Part shown: positions 38,280-55,620 of the stretch, piece after piece
How positions within the stretch are numbered: position 1 is the stretch's first letter
How the letters are laid out: each line of letters opens with the position of its first letter
From: Cristatella mucedo
Lineage: Eukaryota > Bryozoa > Phylactolaemata > Cristatellidae
Direction of reading: 5' to 3'
Assembly (NCBI GenBank): GCA_009760855.2
Contig: WPIO01000005.1
Coordinates: 9,563,501 to 9,627,500, forward strand
DNA length: 64,000 nucleotides
Translations under genes and position numbers: made by a program
Notes under the pieces: generated by a model
Databases searched by the model: none
Told to the model about the DNA's origin: nothing
The model's input: the letters and a program-made list of their open reading frames with translations, nothing else

Positions 38280-38945
38280 AAGATTATTGTAACTCCCTTT
38301 TGGCTGGGCTACCAAAGAAAGCTATTATGCCACTACAGCGGACTATGAATATGGCTGCAAGGCTGGTCTTCAAGTCCCAGCGGTTTGAGCACGTGTCACC
38401 TTTGTTGAAAGAGCTAGGATGGTTGCCGGTTGAGCAAAGGATACGGAGCAAAGTTCTTACGCTGACCCACAAGGCCCGCCACGGCTTGGCTCCTTCGTAC
38501 CTAGCTGAACTGCTGCATCAGTTTCAGCCTGTTCGCGCCCTCAGGTCCTGTGTGGACAATAAATTAGCTGTCCCATTCCTCCGCTTAAAGACAGTTGGCG
38601 ACAGAAGCTTTAGCTCTGCAGGTCCTAGACTGTGGAACTCGCTTCCACAATTCTTACGCAACGACATCTACTCTTCAACTGCCGACTATGGCACATCTTC
38701 TTCAGCGGTTCTGAACTGCTACTTCTATGCTACTCACTACCTCAACTGCTCTCCTGACTCTGCTATGCTTCCCACTTTCTCTTTGTTGCGTGAGACGAAG
38801 TCTGTTGGCTACCGAATGCGTACCGAAAGCCGCTTAGGCTGTGAGTGCGCTATACAAAACTCTCCTGCGTAACACCCACATGGTCTTTATCACTTTGTGG
38901 AGTTACTGACGGAGATACATTACATTACATACATTACATTACATA
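38280..38945 (+). mobile_element. Family B LINE 3' fragment
   Basis: Open frame 38300-38872 (GLPKKAIMPLQRTMNMAARL to CAIQNSPA), then the 3' UTR and a (TACATTACAT)-type tail at 38915-38945. Near-identical in protein to the copies at 34742 and 45495. The stretch to 40500 has no recognised gene. Confidence 0.9.
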
Positions 38946-40499
38946 AGATATCCAGAATTTTACCGAGTTCGACATTTCAACCCCGACGTTGGTGCAGAAT
39001 TAAAAAAGACATCGATCAAAAAGGACAGCAATAAAGCTACGACTTACAGCCTAAGTGGACTAGAAATGCTTTGCAACTTACGGTTGCTAGGACTTATTCT
39101 CCGGCGGGAACACTAGCTTTTTGCATGGGTTCATCTTACAGCTGCACACCCGATCCGGAAGCGCCTGCGTGCGCCCACTGATCCTGCCTCGCACGTTGAA
39201 GAGCGAGCTTACACGTCATCTGTCTGGTCTCGTTGACTAGTTGCCTACCGCGGTCCATAGAAATGATTCTACTAACTATGATCGGACGGGTGTCCGACGG
39301 GTTACCGCTCTGTGCAACCGTCCAGGAGGATGAGCAAGTATGAGCTTGAGCGTTTGTAGCAGACGGAGTGTCGCAGCTGGTCACTTTACTCCGGCGCCGT
39401 GTTTTATGTCCGCTATACGCCAACTAGTGCGTGGCATTGCTGCTGTTTCGGCATTGCGCACCTTCAAGCTGTAGTTGTGTCTGATTCGAATAAGCTGGCA
39501 TGCAATCCTATCGCTTGTCTCTGCCAATCGCGACCCCAAACGATGTCGAATTCCTTCCCGGGAGTAGCCGGTTCCAGTACCGAATGTGACGGGGAAGAGA
39601 GTTGATTGTCAATATAGCGTCCAACATGTGGTCCAATGTGCTGAACTCTCTGGGCGGCCCTGTATTCAGCCAAGTGTTCAGAGTTTATGTGCACCCATAA
39701 GGCTAAAGCCTAAAAAGCACGAAGCTGGGAGACGCTGCGAAAAGGCAGAGTGGTAGTGCCAGCATCCGATGACCACAGCGGCTATTAGCCGGAAGTTACA
39801 AACTCAGCAGCATTTATTTTCAGCTCGGTCTTGTAACTGGACATCCAAGTACAGCAAGCCGTTCAGCTGCTACTTTCCGGACGATTTAGCTGTTTTATTA
39901 GTGGTCTGAGCTCACTCAAGTTTTTACCATTGACTAGTTCAAAAAATGAATGCAGATGGAAAGAATAAAAAATCCAGATGAGGCTTCCCAGTTGTAGCAA
40001 GATAACTGCTTATTCTCATGCCTGCTAGCCTCGCAGTTGCTGATAGTAAAGGACTTCCTAGTAAGACACACTTGCTGAATCCGTGCGTGAGTGCTCAGGG
40101 ACTTGAAAGAATTGCTTGGGTACCGTCTTTCATGGCTCCAATAGGGATTAATCAACATTCGACTTGGACGGCTAGCAGCATGCATTTTCTGGCCACTTGG
40201 GTGTGATACCAGTCAATAGTTACCCAGCATTGTCGCATTGCAGTAAGGTGCCGGTGCTTGCCAATGCATCATGTTAGGCATGTACTCATGATAAGCGTGC
40301 TACTTGCAGTAGGAAAGTCTTCGGAATTAAATAGCTACTACGAGAATGCTGCACTGATGTGTTGGTGCAAAAGTATGGCCATGTTCTTGAGCTGAATTGC
40401 TTAAGTACTTCGGTACCCGCAAGTTCCACTCTCATGCGTGCCCCTGCATTCGAGGCTTCGAGTCAACTGCAGCGATTGATAAGATTAACTTTCGTTATG

Positions 40500-40615
40500 C
40501 TGTACATTAAATCCGGGATGTCGGTCTACTTACTTAAACTGAACGATGATCAAACCGAACCCCTCATGGGAAATCCCAAGCAAACTGCTAGATTCAGTTA
40601 CTTTATTTAGTACAT
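40500..40615 (+). mobile_element. Family B RT remnant
   Basis: LKLNDDQTEPLMGNPK at about 40527-40575 matches the LKLND.T.LLLIGHPK segment downstream of the RT palm in the copy at 50117-51861. It is a short decayed fragment. Confidence 0.55.
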
Positions 40616-40909
40616 CATGATTGTAGGTGCTAGAGTAAGACTTTCTTTGAGCTTTCATAATGTGGATGATCTCATTGACAATCGGCCGAGCTGAAAATAC
40701 TTTAGTCTGAAGTCGTGTCCATAGTCAGGCATCTTATCTGAGCATCAATCGGATCCGTCTCCAGGATTAGGATTAGCTTACAGGATTAGATTGTGCAGCT
40801 TACCTCACCGGCTGAGCTGAGCTCCTTGCTAGCCTCTCCGATTGATTGGCTAGACTGTGGTAACTCAGTTTGTATCTCCATTCGCAGCTCCGAAAACCCA
40901 CAAGGACTC

Positions 40910-41240
40910 AATCGGTGTTAACGCTGGAGAGTTTTCTGTAGCACAAAAAGAAAGCCTGGGTGCCTTTCTTTCCGCTTACGATAGCCGACAGCTCACGCAG
41001 TGTAGAGAAAAGCAAGAGGCATAGCTGAGTCTGGAGGGAATCGTCGAACTGATTAGCAGAGAAGTAGCATAGCAGATGGAAAGGACTTGCCACTATTGGC
41101 AGCAGGAAAGAAGATCTAGGTGGCTGGGTATTGTGGAAGCGAGTTCCACTGTCTGAGACCTGCAGGGCAAGCTTCTGTCGCCAACAATCTTTAAACAAAA
41201 GATTTGAACAGCTGATTTATTGGGTTGTAAATCGTCGCCA
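40910..41240 (-). mobile_element. Family B LINE 3' fragment, decayed
   Basis: Minus-strand text matches the family B C-terminal end (gacagaagcttgccctgcag, then gtggaactcgcttccacaat) and its 3' UTR start (gctacagaaaactctccagc), with several indels. Opposite in orientation to the neighbouring remnant at 40500. Confidence 0.65.
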
Positions 41241-41319
41241 GGGAACCGGCTGTGTGAACAGACATCCAAGCTTCAAACTCGTCCATCGTTCGCTTCATGT
41301 GGATACGAAATTATTAATA

Positions 41320-41600
41320 GTAATAATAATAATGCACTTGATAAAGCGCCCTCAGAGAACTTAATCTCTTTCTAGGCGCTTTACATTTGCTGCAAAGGGA
41401 AATGCAATTGAATGGTAATAAAGTAAAATCATGCTTGAAAAACAAACAAAATGAATAAAATGTGGTTAGGGGTGACATGCACAGGGTCAGCATGCAAATG
41501 TGGTTAGTGGCAGCATGCACAGTGTCAGCATGCATAAGCACATGAAGGACGAATCACGGGGACCCACTAAATGCTGTCCTAAATAGGTGTGTTTTTAAGT
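41320..41600 (-). mobile_element. Family A LINE 3' UTR with ATT tail
   Basis: Exact 16-mer complement at 41354-41369, CATGCACAG.GTCAGCATGC repeats at 41477-41535, and the AAT tail at 41321-41332. No coding part. Downstream to 42040 nothing is recognised. Confidence 0.8.
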
Positions 41601-42043
41601 TCCTTTTAGATGTGGGTAAAATAGCGCGTATCAGATGCACGATTTGCTTGCACTTCTTGACATGGCAGCAGCAGAGCCCGATGAACTGCTTGCAGACAAT
41701 GCAGCTGTGAGTGGCTTTCAGCACAGACGTTCAGTGGATCCACGCTCCTGGGGAGGGGTACAGGGCAGCACTCCATCCCCATTCAGAAATTGGGTGTGCT
41801 GCTACAAGGATGCACACTACAAGCTGTTACCAGTGTTGTGCTTCAATGGCAGCGGAAGTGCCGGTCGAAGGTAGTAAGGTAGGCAGCTGAGTATAGCAAA
41901 GCAAAGTAGGTGGAACCCAATGCCACTGTAATAACAGTCCGATGACGTTACTCCACAGTTTTTAAGGGACGAAGTCCGAGAATGCCACTCCTTACCCACA
42001 TGCATGTACATTTATTCGCACACCCACTCGTACGCACATGCAT

Positions 42044-42105
42044 AACACACACACACACCCGTGCACACACACACACACACACACACATATGCACATGACA
42101 CACAC

Positions 42106-42172
<67 letters not shown>
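42044..42172. repeat. (AC)n microsatellite
   Basis: Interrupted AC tract with a pure run of about 33 units at its right end (42107-42172). Confidence 0.97.
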
Positions 42173-42175
<3 letters not shown>

Positions 42176-43467
42176 CACTACACACCCTCCTCCAGCCTTT
42201 GAGTAAGGGTTCGGTGTCATGATAGCCCAGGTAGCGTGCAAGTGATAGCCGCTAGCAACACTTTTCGCAGACATCTTGCTTGATTGCGCACCGGCTTCGC
42301 TGTCGTTTGGTGCCAGTATATTTCCAGACCAGCATCACGGCCCCCAGCTGATTGTTTTTGCTTTGCAGTGCCGTGGAGCCAAGCGGTGCAACCGTCGTGA
42401 GCTTCTCGTTCTTCTCGAGCCTTCCGATTGCTGATCCTCTGAGTATGGGCCAGTGTCGGCTGATTAGACTCCTAATGGGCTTCCTCCTGTTCGGCCCCTC
42501 TGCCCGGCAGCTGCTCCTGGGCCTGTGCCCAGGGCCTCTGCTATTCTCGAGCAGCAAGTGGTCGATGAGCCGCTTCCATCGACTAAATTGTGTTCACCTC
42601 TCATTCTTGTTTAGAGTGACTTCTGAGACTTGTTTCCCCGACAGCTTGGTTAGCGCTAGGGCTGTGACTTTCTTTGGCACTGAGGGCTAGCTAGTCAGCA
42701 GAATGTCACTTTGGAGCCGTGACAACCCCACACAAGTGGCCACTTGTGCTGGCTGTAGCTCCCTCCCTCCCCCGTGAGGGTGCGCAACCACGCCCACCAC
42801 ATCAAAGTCTTCCCGGTCGCATGCCAGACGTCTAGCCAGTGGTGGGCCACCTGGCTGCTGCCGTTGTGGCTGTTGGTACGGTGAGTGAGCGCGCTGTCCT
42901 GAGTTTTCAACTTCAGGTCAGCAGCAGATTCGACGTCCCTGTCCCGAATAGCACGTGTTGGCGATTTGAGTTTCTTGCGGCTGGGCGTTCGGCTCATCGA
43001 AGCCAGCTCTGCTGGTGCTGCCAGATGTTCAGCAGGTGCCACCCACACCTGCTGCTGCTGCTGCCGACGCCACTGCTGCCAGAGAGTGGGTGGGGGCAGG
43101 GTGGTCACAGGGGCCGACCTGGCACTAGCCATGCTCCTCCTACCGGTCGTTGCATCAGACCGGAAGCCTGGCAGCAGCGCTGCCAGCTGGGCGAGCAGTG
43201 CTGCCAGCTGGGCGAGCAGTGCAGCTGAAGCATTGATAATAAACAAGACGAACTGGTGGGAAATATAATAATAGTAATAATTAATAATAAAGAAGACGAA
43301 CTGGTGATAATAAACAAGACTAGCATTGCTGGGTGGTTCCACCGAGGCGGTCAGCTCGGGCTGTCGTACTGCGCGACTGTCGGTCAGCAGGAGAGCGAGC
43401 CACTGCTTGTGCTGCGGCAAGCCGGCGGTAGACTCGTCGTGATAGCCATCCTGTCTTGATGCTGCAG

Positions 43468-48731
<5,264 letters not shown>

Positions 48732-49344
48732 AAGGGGACTGGCGCCCATCGGGGGACCATGGCAACAGAAAAAGAGCAGTTCGAGGCCGAGTGGACTGGT
48801 CGCTTCCTGCCAGACGGTCTAGCGACTCGATCGACGAGGGCCGGTTCGCTTGCCACTGCTGGCCTCGTGCGAGCCAGCAGAGCAGAGGAGCAGAGCTGCT
48901 CGGCCGGCCGGCTTTGTCTCTGTGTGCCTGCGTGCAGTTGCACTGCAGCCGGCTCCTGGACTCGGGACCCCTAGACTCGGCTGCAGGCCTTTGGTTCGTT
49001 TGAGGCAGCAACTGACTGCTGCAGCCATTGAGCGGTAGACTTGCGCCCGGCAAGCAGTTACTTCATGTTCGCATCTTCGTGGCGCCTTGGCGTGAGCACG
49101 TAATAGGTAGCAGCATCGGCAGTGGCTACGCAGTCGGTGCTCGTGGGCCTGACGCACTACGCGCCGAGTAGTGCGTCAGTCCTGCCAGTCGTGCCACGTG
49201 AGCATTGAAGACTCGAGAACGTTTGGCCGAGGCGACTCGGCTGCTGCCGAGGTCGTGCTGATCGTGCCTCGGGCCTGGCCCGGCATGGCCTGCTGCTGCT
49301 TAGAGCCTAAGTCAACCTGCTGCCTGCCACTGTTCGACGTTTGC

Positions 49345-49350
49345 ATTAAA
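49345..49350 (+). terminator. Candidate SEC22 polyadenylation signal
   Basis: ATTAAA, a common variant hexamer, about 610 bp after the SEC22 stop. No AATAAA is seen between the stop and this site. Confidence 0.3.
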
Positions 49351-49544
49351 GTAAGATGTTTTTGGTGGATACTTGGCCTTGGCTTCCTGACTTGCGTTGA
49401 TGCATCGCACCTATCACTAGCGCCCAGACTATGGGCCAGCGTATATGCCACGAGAAGATGGGCCAGCTGTCCATTGTGGCCATTCTTTCGTGCAGCATGG
49501 CAGCAGCTGCTGACCGCTAGTGTTTCGGCCCAGATTTATATTAG

Positions 49545-49685
49545 CTGGCTTGGTCCAGCAGTTGAGGGACTCGCCCCGGGCACCAACGTCTGGCTGAGGT
49601 CGTGGGCTCGAGCCCCGAGGCAAATGTGAAGCACCTGAGTAGAGATTAAGTTCTCTTGTGGCGCTATACAAACGAATTATGTTAA
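49545..49685 (+). mobile_element. SINE-1, plus strand
   Basis: Head agctggcttggtccagcagt, GGGCTCGAGCCCC at about 49606-49618, exact tail 16-mer agagattaagttctct at 49641-49656, then gcgctatacaaacgaatt. Intact in overall order. Confidence 0.8.
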
Positions 49686-49696
49686 CGATTTAATAT

Positions 49697-50116
49697 TAAT
49701 AATAATAACACCTGATATAGCATCCCCAGAGAACTCAAAATCTCTTTCTAGGCACTCTACATGATTGCAAAGGAAACACCATCGGATGGTTTGTGGTAGT
49801 ATGCTCATTAAACAACAAGAATAAAATAATAATATAATTCATTTATATATTTTCATTTATTTATAAATTTATATTTATTATATATATATATATATTTATA
49901 TTTATATTTATATTCATTTATATATTTATTTATATTCATTTATATTTATATTCATTTATATACATATGCCTCGGGGCTCGAGCCCATGACCTCAGTCAGA
50001 CCTTGGTCGGGGCGAGCACCTTAACCGCTAGACCAAACCAGCATAACATAATATAATTGCTACGGATTATAATTGTTAGGGATGACATGCACAGAGTCAC
50101 CATGCAAGTGTGGTTA
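49697..50116 (-). mobile_element. Family A LINE 3' UTR, left part, interrupted by SINE-1
   Basis: AAT tail (49697-49708), tail block (49725-49760), then interrupted at about 49822-50043 by a SINE-1, and resumed with gatgacatgcacagagtcac up to GGTTA at 50112-50116. The rest of the same UTR continues at 51862-51960, beyond a family B insertion. Confidence 0.75.
49822..50043 (-). mobile_element. SINE-1 with long AT-rich tail, inserted in family A UTR
   Basis: Head and B-box region at 49963-50043 (gcctcggggctcgagcccat, complement of the SINE-1 core). The usual LINE-like tail is replaced by a TTTATAT-rich expanded stretch at 49822-49962. Confidence 0.7.
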
Positions 50117-51861
50117 TGTAATGCATCTCCATCTGTGACTCCACAAAGACCATGTGGGTGTTACGCAAGAGAGTTTTGTATAGCCCACTCACAGCCTAAG
50201 CGGCTTTCGGTACACATTCGGTAGCCAACAGTCAAAAAGAAAGTGGGAAGCATACCAGAGTTAGGAGAGCAGTTAAGTTAGCAAGTAGCATGGAAGTGGC
50301 AGCTCAGGACCACTGAAAAGGATGAGCAATAGTCGGCAGTAGGAGAGTAGTTGTCGTTGCATTTAAGAATTGTGGAAGCGAGTTGCACAGTTTAGGACCT
50401 GCAGAGCTAAAGCTTCTGTCGCCAACGGTCTTTAAGCAGAGGAATCCAACAGCTAATTGATTGTCAACACAGGATCTGAGGGCGCGAAGAGGCTGAAACT
50501 GGTACAGCTGTTCAGCTAGATACGAAGGAGCCAGGCCTTGTGGGTCAGCATAAGAACTTTGCTGTGTATCCGCTGATCAACCGACAGTCATCCTAGCTCT
50601 TTTAGCAAAGGAGAGACGTGCTCAAACCTCTGGGACTTGAAGACTAGCCTTGTAGCTATATTCACAGTCTACTGCAGTGGCCCTAGTTGCTTTCTTTGCT
50701 AGCCCAGCCAAAGGGAATTACAATGATCAAGCCGAGACAGAACTAAGGAGCTAGTTAAATTTTTTGCAAGCTACTGTGGAAGACAGCTTCTAACCTTGGA
50801 TAGGGATCGGACGTGATGGCTAGCTGTAGAAGCACTTTTCTGAATGAAAAAAATTGAGGCGCCGGTCGAAAACGACGCCTAAATTTCGAGCACGTGGTGT
50901 TGGTCGCACAACAACATCACCTATTAGAAGAGCAAAGCTTTTTAATCCAGCCACAGGCTTAGGGTGTCCAATGAGCAGCAGTAAAGTTCTATCATTTAGT
51001 TTCAAGAAGTTTTCCGACATCCAGGATCGAATATCAGCAAGGCATGCATTCAGTTTCTCAGTTGCCGAACCAGATTCCGACGGTTTGAATGACAAATACA
51101 ACTGAGTATCGTCAGCATAGAAGTGATATCCTATTCCATGGGCCTTAACCACTTTTCCCAGAGGTTGTGTATAAATGGAGAACAGCAAGGGATCGAGTAC
51201 AGATCCTTGAGGAACTCCACAGGTGACCAGTCTCGTTTGTGAGATCTGGCCCCCACACGACACGGATTGAACACGATCAGACAAGTACGATTTAAACCAG
51301 GCCGGTGCTTTGTCTGCCAGACCGATCGTTTTTCTCAATCGTTCAAGCAGAACATCGTGATCAATGGTGTCGAAGGCAGCAGACAGATCTAGCAGAGCTA
51401 AGGCAGTGACATTCTCGTCATCGTTGCCATGTAGAATGTCATTGTTAACATGGAGGAGCGCAGTTTCAGTGGAGTGCTGCCTCTTGAACCCTGATTGATT
51501 GATTGACCCTGATGTTTGTGACATTTCATCCCTTTCAATATGCTCAACCAGCTGCTTAGGAAATTTTTTCAAGAAACTTTGACAAGAAAGGAAGAAGGGA
51601 AACTGGGCGATGGTTTGCAAGGACCTCTGTATGGTGAGCCGTGATGGCACACTAGGTAAGGTGGTTGCATTCACGACCTCGGTCCCGAGGTCGTGGGTTC
51701 GATTCCTGCGGTGGGCGATCCTTTATCGCCACTGCAAGCGGTGGTGATAGCCGTAAAGGCTCTTCTGTCGCTATATAAAAAGAGGCTGTTTAATCAGCTA
51801 GGATTTTTTTTTTATCTAATCCAGGCTTTTTAAGTATCGGTCTTGCGATTGCCGATTTGAC
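50117..51861 (-). mobile_element. Family B LINE with intact RT core, 5' truncated
   Basis: Minus strand: AIARPILKKPGLDK (about 51855-51810), then a SINE-2 insertion, then LANHRPVSLLS, HSTETALLHVNND, palm motif LLDLSAAFDTIDHD, GVPQGSV.DPLLFSIY and the catalytic YADDTQLYLSF, open to 50820 where a T-run shifts the frame. The C-terminal region and 3' UTR follow to 50117. YADD and SAAFDTIDHD are the metal-binding RT motifs. It is flanked by GGTTA on both sides (50112-50116 and 51862-51866), a likely target-site duplication in the family A UTR. It cannot be autonomous because it lacks the endonuclease part. Confidence 0.9.
51627..51808 (+). mobile_element. SINE-2, tRNA-derived, inserted in a LINE RT gene
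   Basis: Canonical pol III boxes: A-box TGGCACACTAG (51645-51655) and B-box GGTTCGATTCC (51696-51706). Then a body with tgggcgatcctttatcgcca, a gtcgctatataaaaagaggc segment and a poly-T end. It splits the RT frame of the family B LINE between KKPGLDK and LANHRPVSLLS. An 11-bp perfect hairpin (51672-51695) sits directly before the B-box. A second copy lies at 56660-56822. Confidence 0.85.
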
Positions 51862-51960
51862 GGTTAGTGGCAGCATGCACAGTGTCAGCTCGTATAAGCA
51901 CATAAATGTCGAATCACAATGACCCACTGAATGCTTTGATAAATAGGTGCGCTGAGGATA
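51862..51960 (-). mobile_element. Family A LINE 3' UTR, right part
   Basis: ggttagtggcagcatgcaca continues the UTR broken off at 50116, followed by cataaatgtcgaatcacaat and gacccactgaatgct, as in the uninterrupted copy at 41500-41580. From 51960 to 52340 nothing is recognised. Confidence 0.75.
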
Positions 51961-52342
51961 TTCAATCTTAATATTCAACTAATCGGCATAGTCATAATAA
52001 TGTAGTCGTGATAATTAACTGATGAGATTCAACGCCGCATGGTTAGAGGCTCTGATGACAATGGGAAATGGTTCCCAGAATGGAAGACAAATTTAATTTA
52101 CCAAATTGTCATTTGAATTTTGTAGGTGTGTGTTAATTGAAGATGGCAGCTGCCTTGTGCTGAAACTCTCATTATGTAGCTTAACTCTCTAGTAGCGCTT
52201 TCTGCAAGGGCTCCAATATCAATCAAGTTTGGCGGGCTTCTAAAAAAAATCCTTAGTGACAGCTGCTCCTGTCAGTAAAACATGTTTAGCTAACTCCAAA
52301 ACAGCTGTAACCTCAAGAAAGCATCACAAAGGGGCTGGAATG

Positions 52343-52700
52343 CTAATAATAAGAACAATAATAATAACGATACATTGGTATGGCACCCTCAGAGAACTTT
52401 ATCTCTTTCTAGGCATTTTACATTTGCTGTAAAGGAATTATGTTCAAATATTTATTTGTAACATGCACAATCTCAATAAGCATAGCACGTTTAGAGGTGA
52501 CATGCACAGTGTCAACATAAAAACTACGGTCATTGGCATGCACAGTGAGAGTACTCATACGCACAAAGAACGGATCACAAGAACCCACTAAATGCTGTAA
52601 TAAAAGGATGCGTTTTTAGCGTCTCTTTAAATGTCAAGTCAGGGGACGTCGTGACGTCAGTCAAGAGTGTCCCAGGCTTTGGGAGCATACAAACTAAAAG
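52343..52700 (-). mobile_element. Family A LINE 3' end
   Basis: AATAAT tail (52343-52370), tail block (52390-52425), GACATGCACAG repeats, and at the right a remnant of the C-terminal coding region (LPKPGTLLTDV) at about 52660-52690. Confidence 0.75.
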
Positions 52701-52812
52701 AAGCTGCCCTTGGTTTTTGATTGTGCTACTAAAAATTCCTCTGCCTAATGGCAGCTTAGTCCTCACAATTCACTGGAGTTACTGTTGGGTAAATGTGTAG
52801 GATATATATATA

Positions 52813-52865
52813 CGCACACACACACACACACAAACACACATGTATATGTATATATATATATATGT

Positions 52866-52922
<57 letters not shown>

Positions 52923-52928
52923 TGTGTG
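52813..52928. repeat. Compound (CA)n-(TA)n-(TG)n microsatellite
   Basis: CA run 52813-52836, TA run about 52845-52863, TG run 52864-52928. CA and TG arms are complementary, so the tract could fold into a long hairpin. From 52930 to 53960 no gene is recognised. Confidence 0.95.
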
Positions 52929-53959
52929 TGATTGTTGCTGTCTCACACAAAACGCAGTGTTTAGCTCACAGCTGCCTAAGCGACTAAGGGTGCCTCAAAG
53001 CTTTGGCAAATCGCCGAGCTGCTAATCAGCTGCTAACCAATGGGCTGACGTCAGCAAATCACGACAGCAGTCATAATTGCCCCTTAAATAAGTAATATGT
53101 TTTCTTCCCTCCAGTATACGTAGGTAGAAAGGGAGGCTCACGAAAAGCTGCTGGCAGCAAACTCACGGGACTAATCGTCGTATGGGATCCTCTTTTCGGA
53201 GATATTTACTGATTTTTGACAGCCTCTCCCCAAAGCAGCAATGCCTAGCAAGTTACATTTCCGCCCTCTACGTGCAGTCATAACCCAGCCGATGAGAATG
53301 CCGTCAATTTACTGTGTACAAATTGCCCGTATCTGTCGGCACGGTACCTACGTATTACGAGTAGCGAATTCAACTGATGCCTTTGACTGATCCGCAGGTG
53401 GCGCGGCAGGAGGGAGGGGTACGCCCTGGCTGGCCATGGAGTCGTCTGCGGGCCGGCCGATATGCGACTCTACCGCCCCCACAAGCTATTGACCCGCCTA
53501 ATATATGCCAGATAACTATTGAAATGATCGACACACAAGCTATAGGAGCTCTCATCACGTTAAGCACGTAGATAAAAAATTTGAACTCTCCTGCTTCACT
53601 TTCACGATGGATTACGATTGGAGCAACCAAGCTCGAAGTTTTCTTCGGCCTTCTTTTGAATTGGAGTTACTGATCAACTGATTCGACCACCTGCTGGAAC
53701 GCGAAGTGGCAGCAAAGACTTCACAGCGACCGAGAAGTTGTACTTAGTCGAGCACCCTCCATCTTCTGAAAGCTCCAGACAAACCAGGCAGCCTGAGACA
53801 TTGCCGAAATTCGTTACGGGGGTTGAAACGTTTAATGAGCTGAGCGTCGGTTTCCCTGAACCAGCCAATCGTAGTGGGAAGCAAGCGGCATCCCCCCCCC
53901 CAATTTAAAGGGGCTTTGGTTGGTCAGCCCCTCCAGCTGCTCTCCTGCCAGCCACGATT

Positions 53960-55350
53960 TGTAAGGGTTGTCATGTATCTCTGTCTGTCACTCCACAAAG
54001 CCATAAAGGCTATGTGACAGAGGAGAGTTTTGTATAGCGAAGTCAAAGCGTAAGCGGCTTTCGGTACGCATTCGGTAGCCAACAGACTTCGTCTCACGCA
54101 ACAAAGAAAAAGTGGGAAACATAGCAGGGTCAGGAGAGCAGTGGAAGTAGCGATTAGCATGAAAGTAGCAGCTCATGGTAGCTGGAAAAGATGTGCTATA
54201 GTCGGCATAGGAGAGTAGTTGTCGTTCCGTACAAATCGTGAAAGTGAGTTCCACAGTGTAGGAGCTGCAGAGCAAAAGCTTCTGTCGCCAACCGCCTTTA
54301 AGCATAGGAACAAAACAGCTAATTTATTCTCCACGGAGGACCAGAGAGCACGAGGAGGTTGAAACTTATGCAGCAGTTCAGCTAGGTTCAGCCAAACCAT
54401 GAGAGGCCTCGTGGGTCAGCGTGAGAAATTTTCTTTGCACCCCTTGATCAACCGGCTGCCATCCAAGCCCTTTCAGCAAAGAAGACACGTGGTGAAACCT
54501 GTGAGACTTTTAAACTAGCCTTGCAGCCATATTCATCACCAGCTGCAGTAGTCGTTTACGGTAGACCAGCCAAAAGGAAATTAAAATAATCTAGCTGAGG
54601 CAGAACTAAGGAGTTTTTGCAATCCACTGTGGAAGACAGTTCCTAATCTTAGATCGGGATGGGACGTGTTGGCTGTGGACGCTGCGGAAGCAGTCTTTTC
54701 AACCAAGCTTTGAAATTTATGTTTTAGCTGTTTAAGACGACACCTACATTCCGAGCGCATGGCGATGTTCACACAACAGAATCGCCTACTAGGAGAGCAA
54801 AGAATTATAATCCAGCCTCACGCTTGGTTGTCCTATGAGTAGCAGTTCCGTTTTATCGTCGTTTAGTTCAAGGAAACTTTCCGACATCCGGGATTGAATA
54901 CCAGCAAGGCAGCAATTGAGTTTAGCAAACACTGCAACAGATTCCAGCGGTTTTAATGACACATATGGCTGAGTATCGTCAGCATTAAAATGAGCCTTTC
55001 CATGAGCCCGAATCATCCTTTCCAGAAGTTTTGTATAAACGAAGAACAGCAAAGGGCCGAGGGACGGACCATTGACGGACTCTACACGTGACAGCTGTGG
55101 TGGATGAGGCCTGACCCTCACACGACACGGATTAAATGCGTTTGGAAAAGTACTATTTGAACCACAAAAGTACTTCGTCTGCCAGATTGATCGTTTTTCT
55201 CAATCGTTAAAGTTAAATATCATGATCAATAGTGTCAAGGGCAGCTGATATATCTAGCTTTACAAGGTAACGTGACATTCTCGTCGTTCTTGCTGCATTT
55301 GATGTCATTGGCTACATTGAGGAAAGCAGTTTCAGTGGAGTGCTGCAGCT
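53960..55350 (-). mobile_element. Family B LINE, decayed
   Basis: Minus strand from TETAFLNVANDI (about 55340) through a degraded palm, an NADDTQPYVSL version of the YADD motif (near 54965), SESFLELNDDKTELLLIGQP (54840-54900), the C-terminal region (LAELLHKFQPPRALWS) and the 3' UTR to about 53962. Several frameshifts and stops. Older than the copy at 50117. Confidence 0.85.
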
Positions 55351-55364
55351 TTAACCGCGAATGA

Positions 55365-55620
55365 TATTTTTAACATTCAGTACCTCCCATACAGCATTAA
55401 TGCTCTGGAGTCTCTCACTGAGGTAGGACCTAAACCATTGCAGTGCAGTGCCTGAGCTGCCGATGCCAGAAAAGAGGCGCTCAAGATGGACTTGTAAATC
55501 AGTAGTATCAATCACTGCCGAAAGATCAAGCAAAACAAGCAAGGATACGCTACCCAAGTCTGAATTTCTGAGATGATCATTATTCACCTGAAGCAATGCT
55601 GACTCTGTGTTAGGCATCCA
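55365..55620 (-). mobile_element. Separate LINE RT fragment, same orientation
   Basis: NTESALLQVNND, LLVLLDLSAVIDTTD and WFRSYLSERLQSI cover the same RT region as the neighbour at 55340, so this is a second, different element rather than its continuation. Only about 85 codons remain. From 55640 to 56240 no gene is recognised. Confidence 0.75.

Noticed and set aside
42230-42262. ATG-ATA-GCC-CAG-GTA as SEC22 first exon (resembles MIA.VA)
   Set aside because: A stop follows within a few codons and no donor fits phase 0.
42695-43140. Minus-strand 241-codon frame as a gene
   Set aside because: Gln and Tyr runs come from simple repeats (GCT, TAA) and no domain or paired splice sites were recognised.
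51645-51715. tRNA gene
   Set aside because: A and B boxes are present, but there is no acceptor stem pairing and the sequence recurs with a SINE body at 56660.
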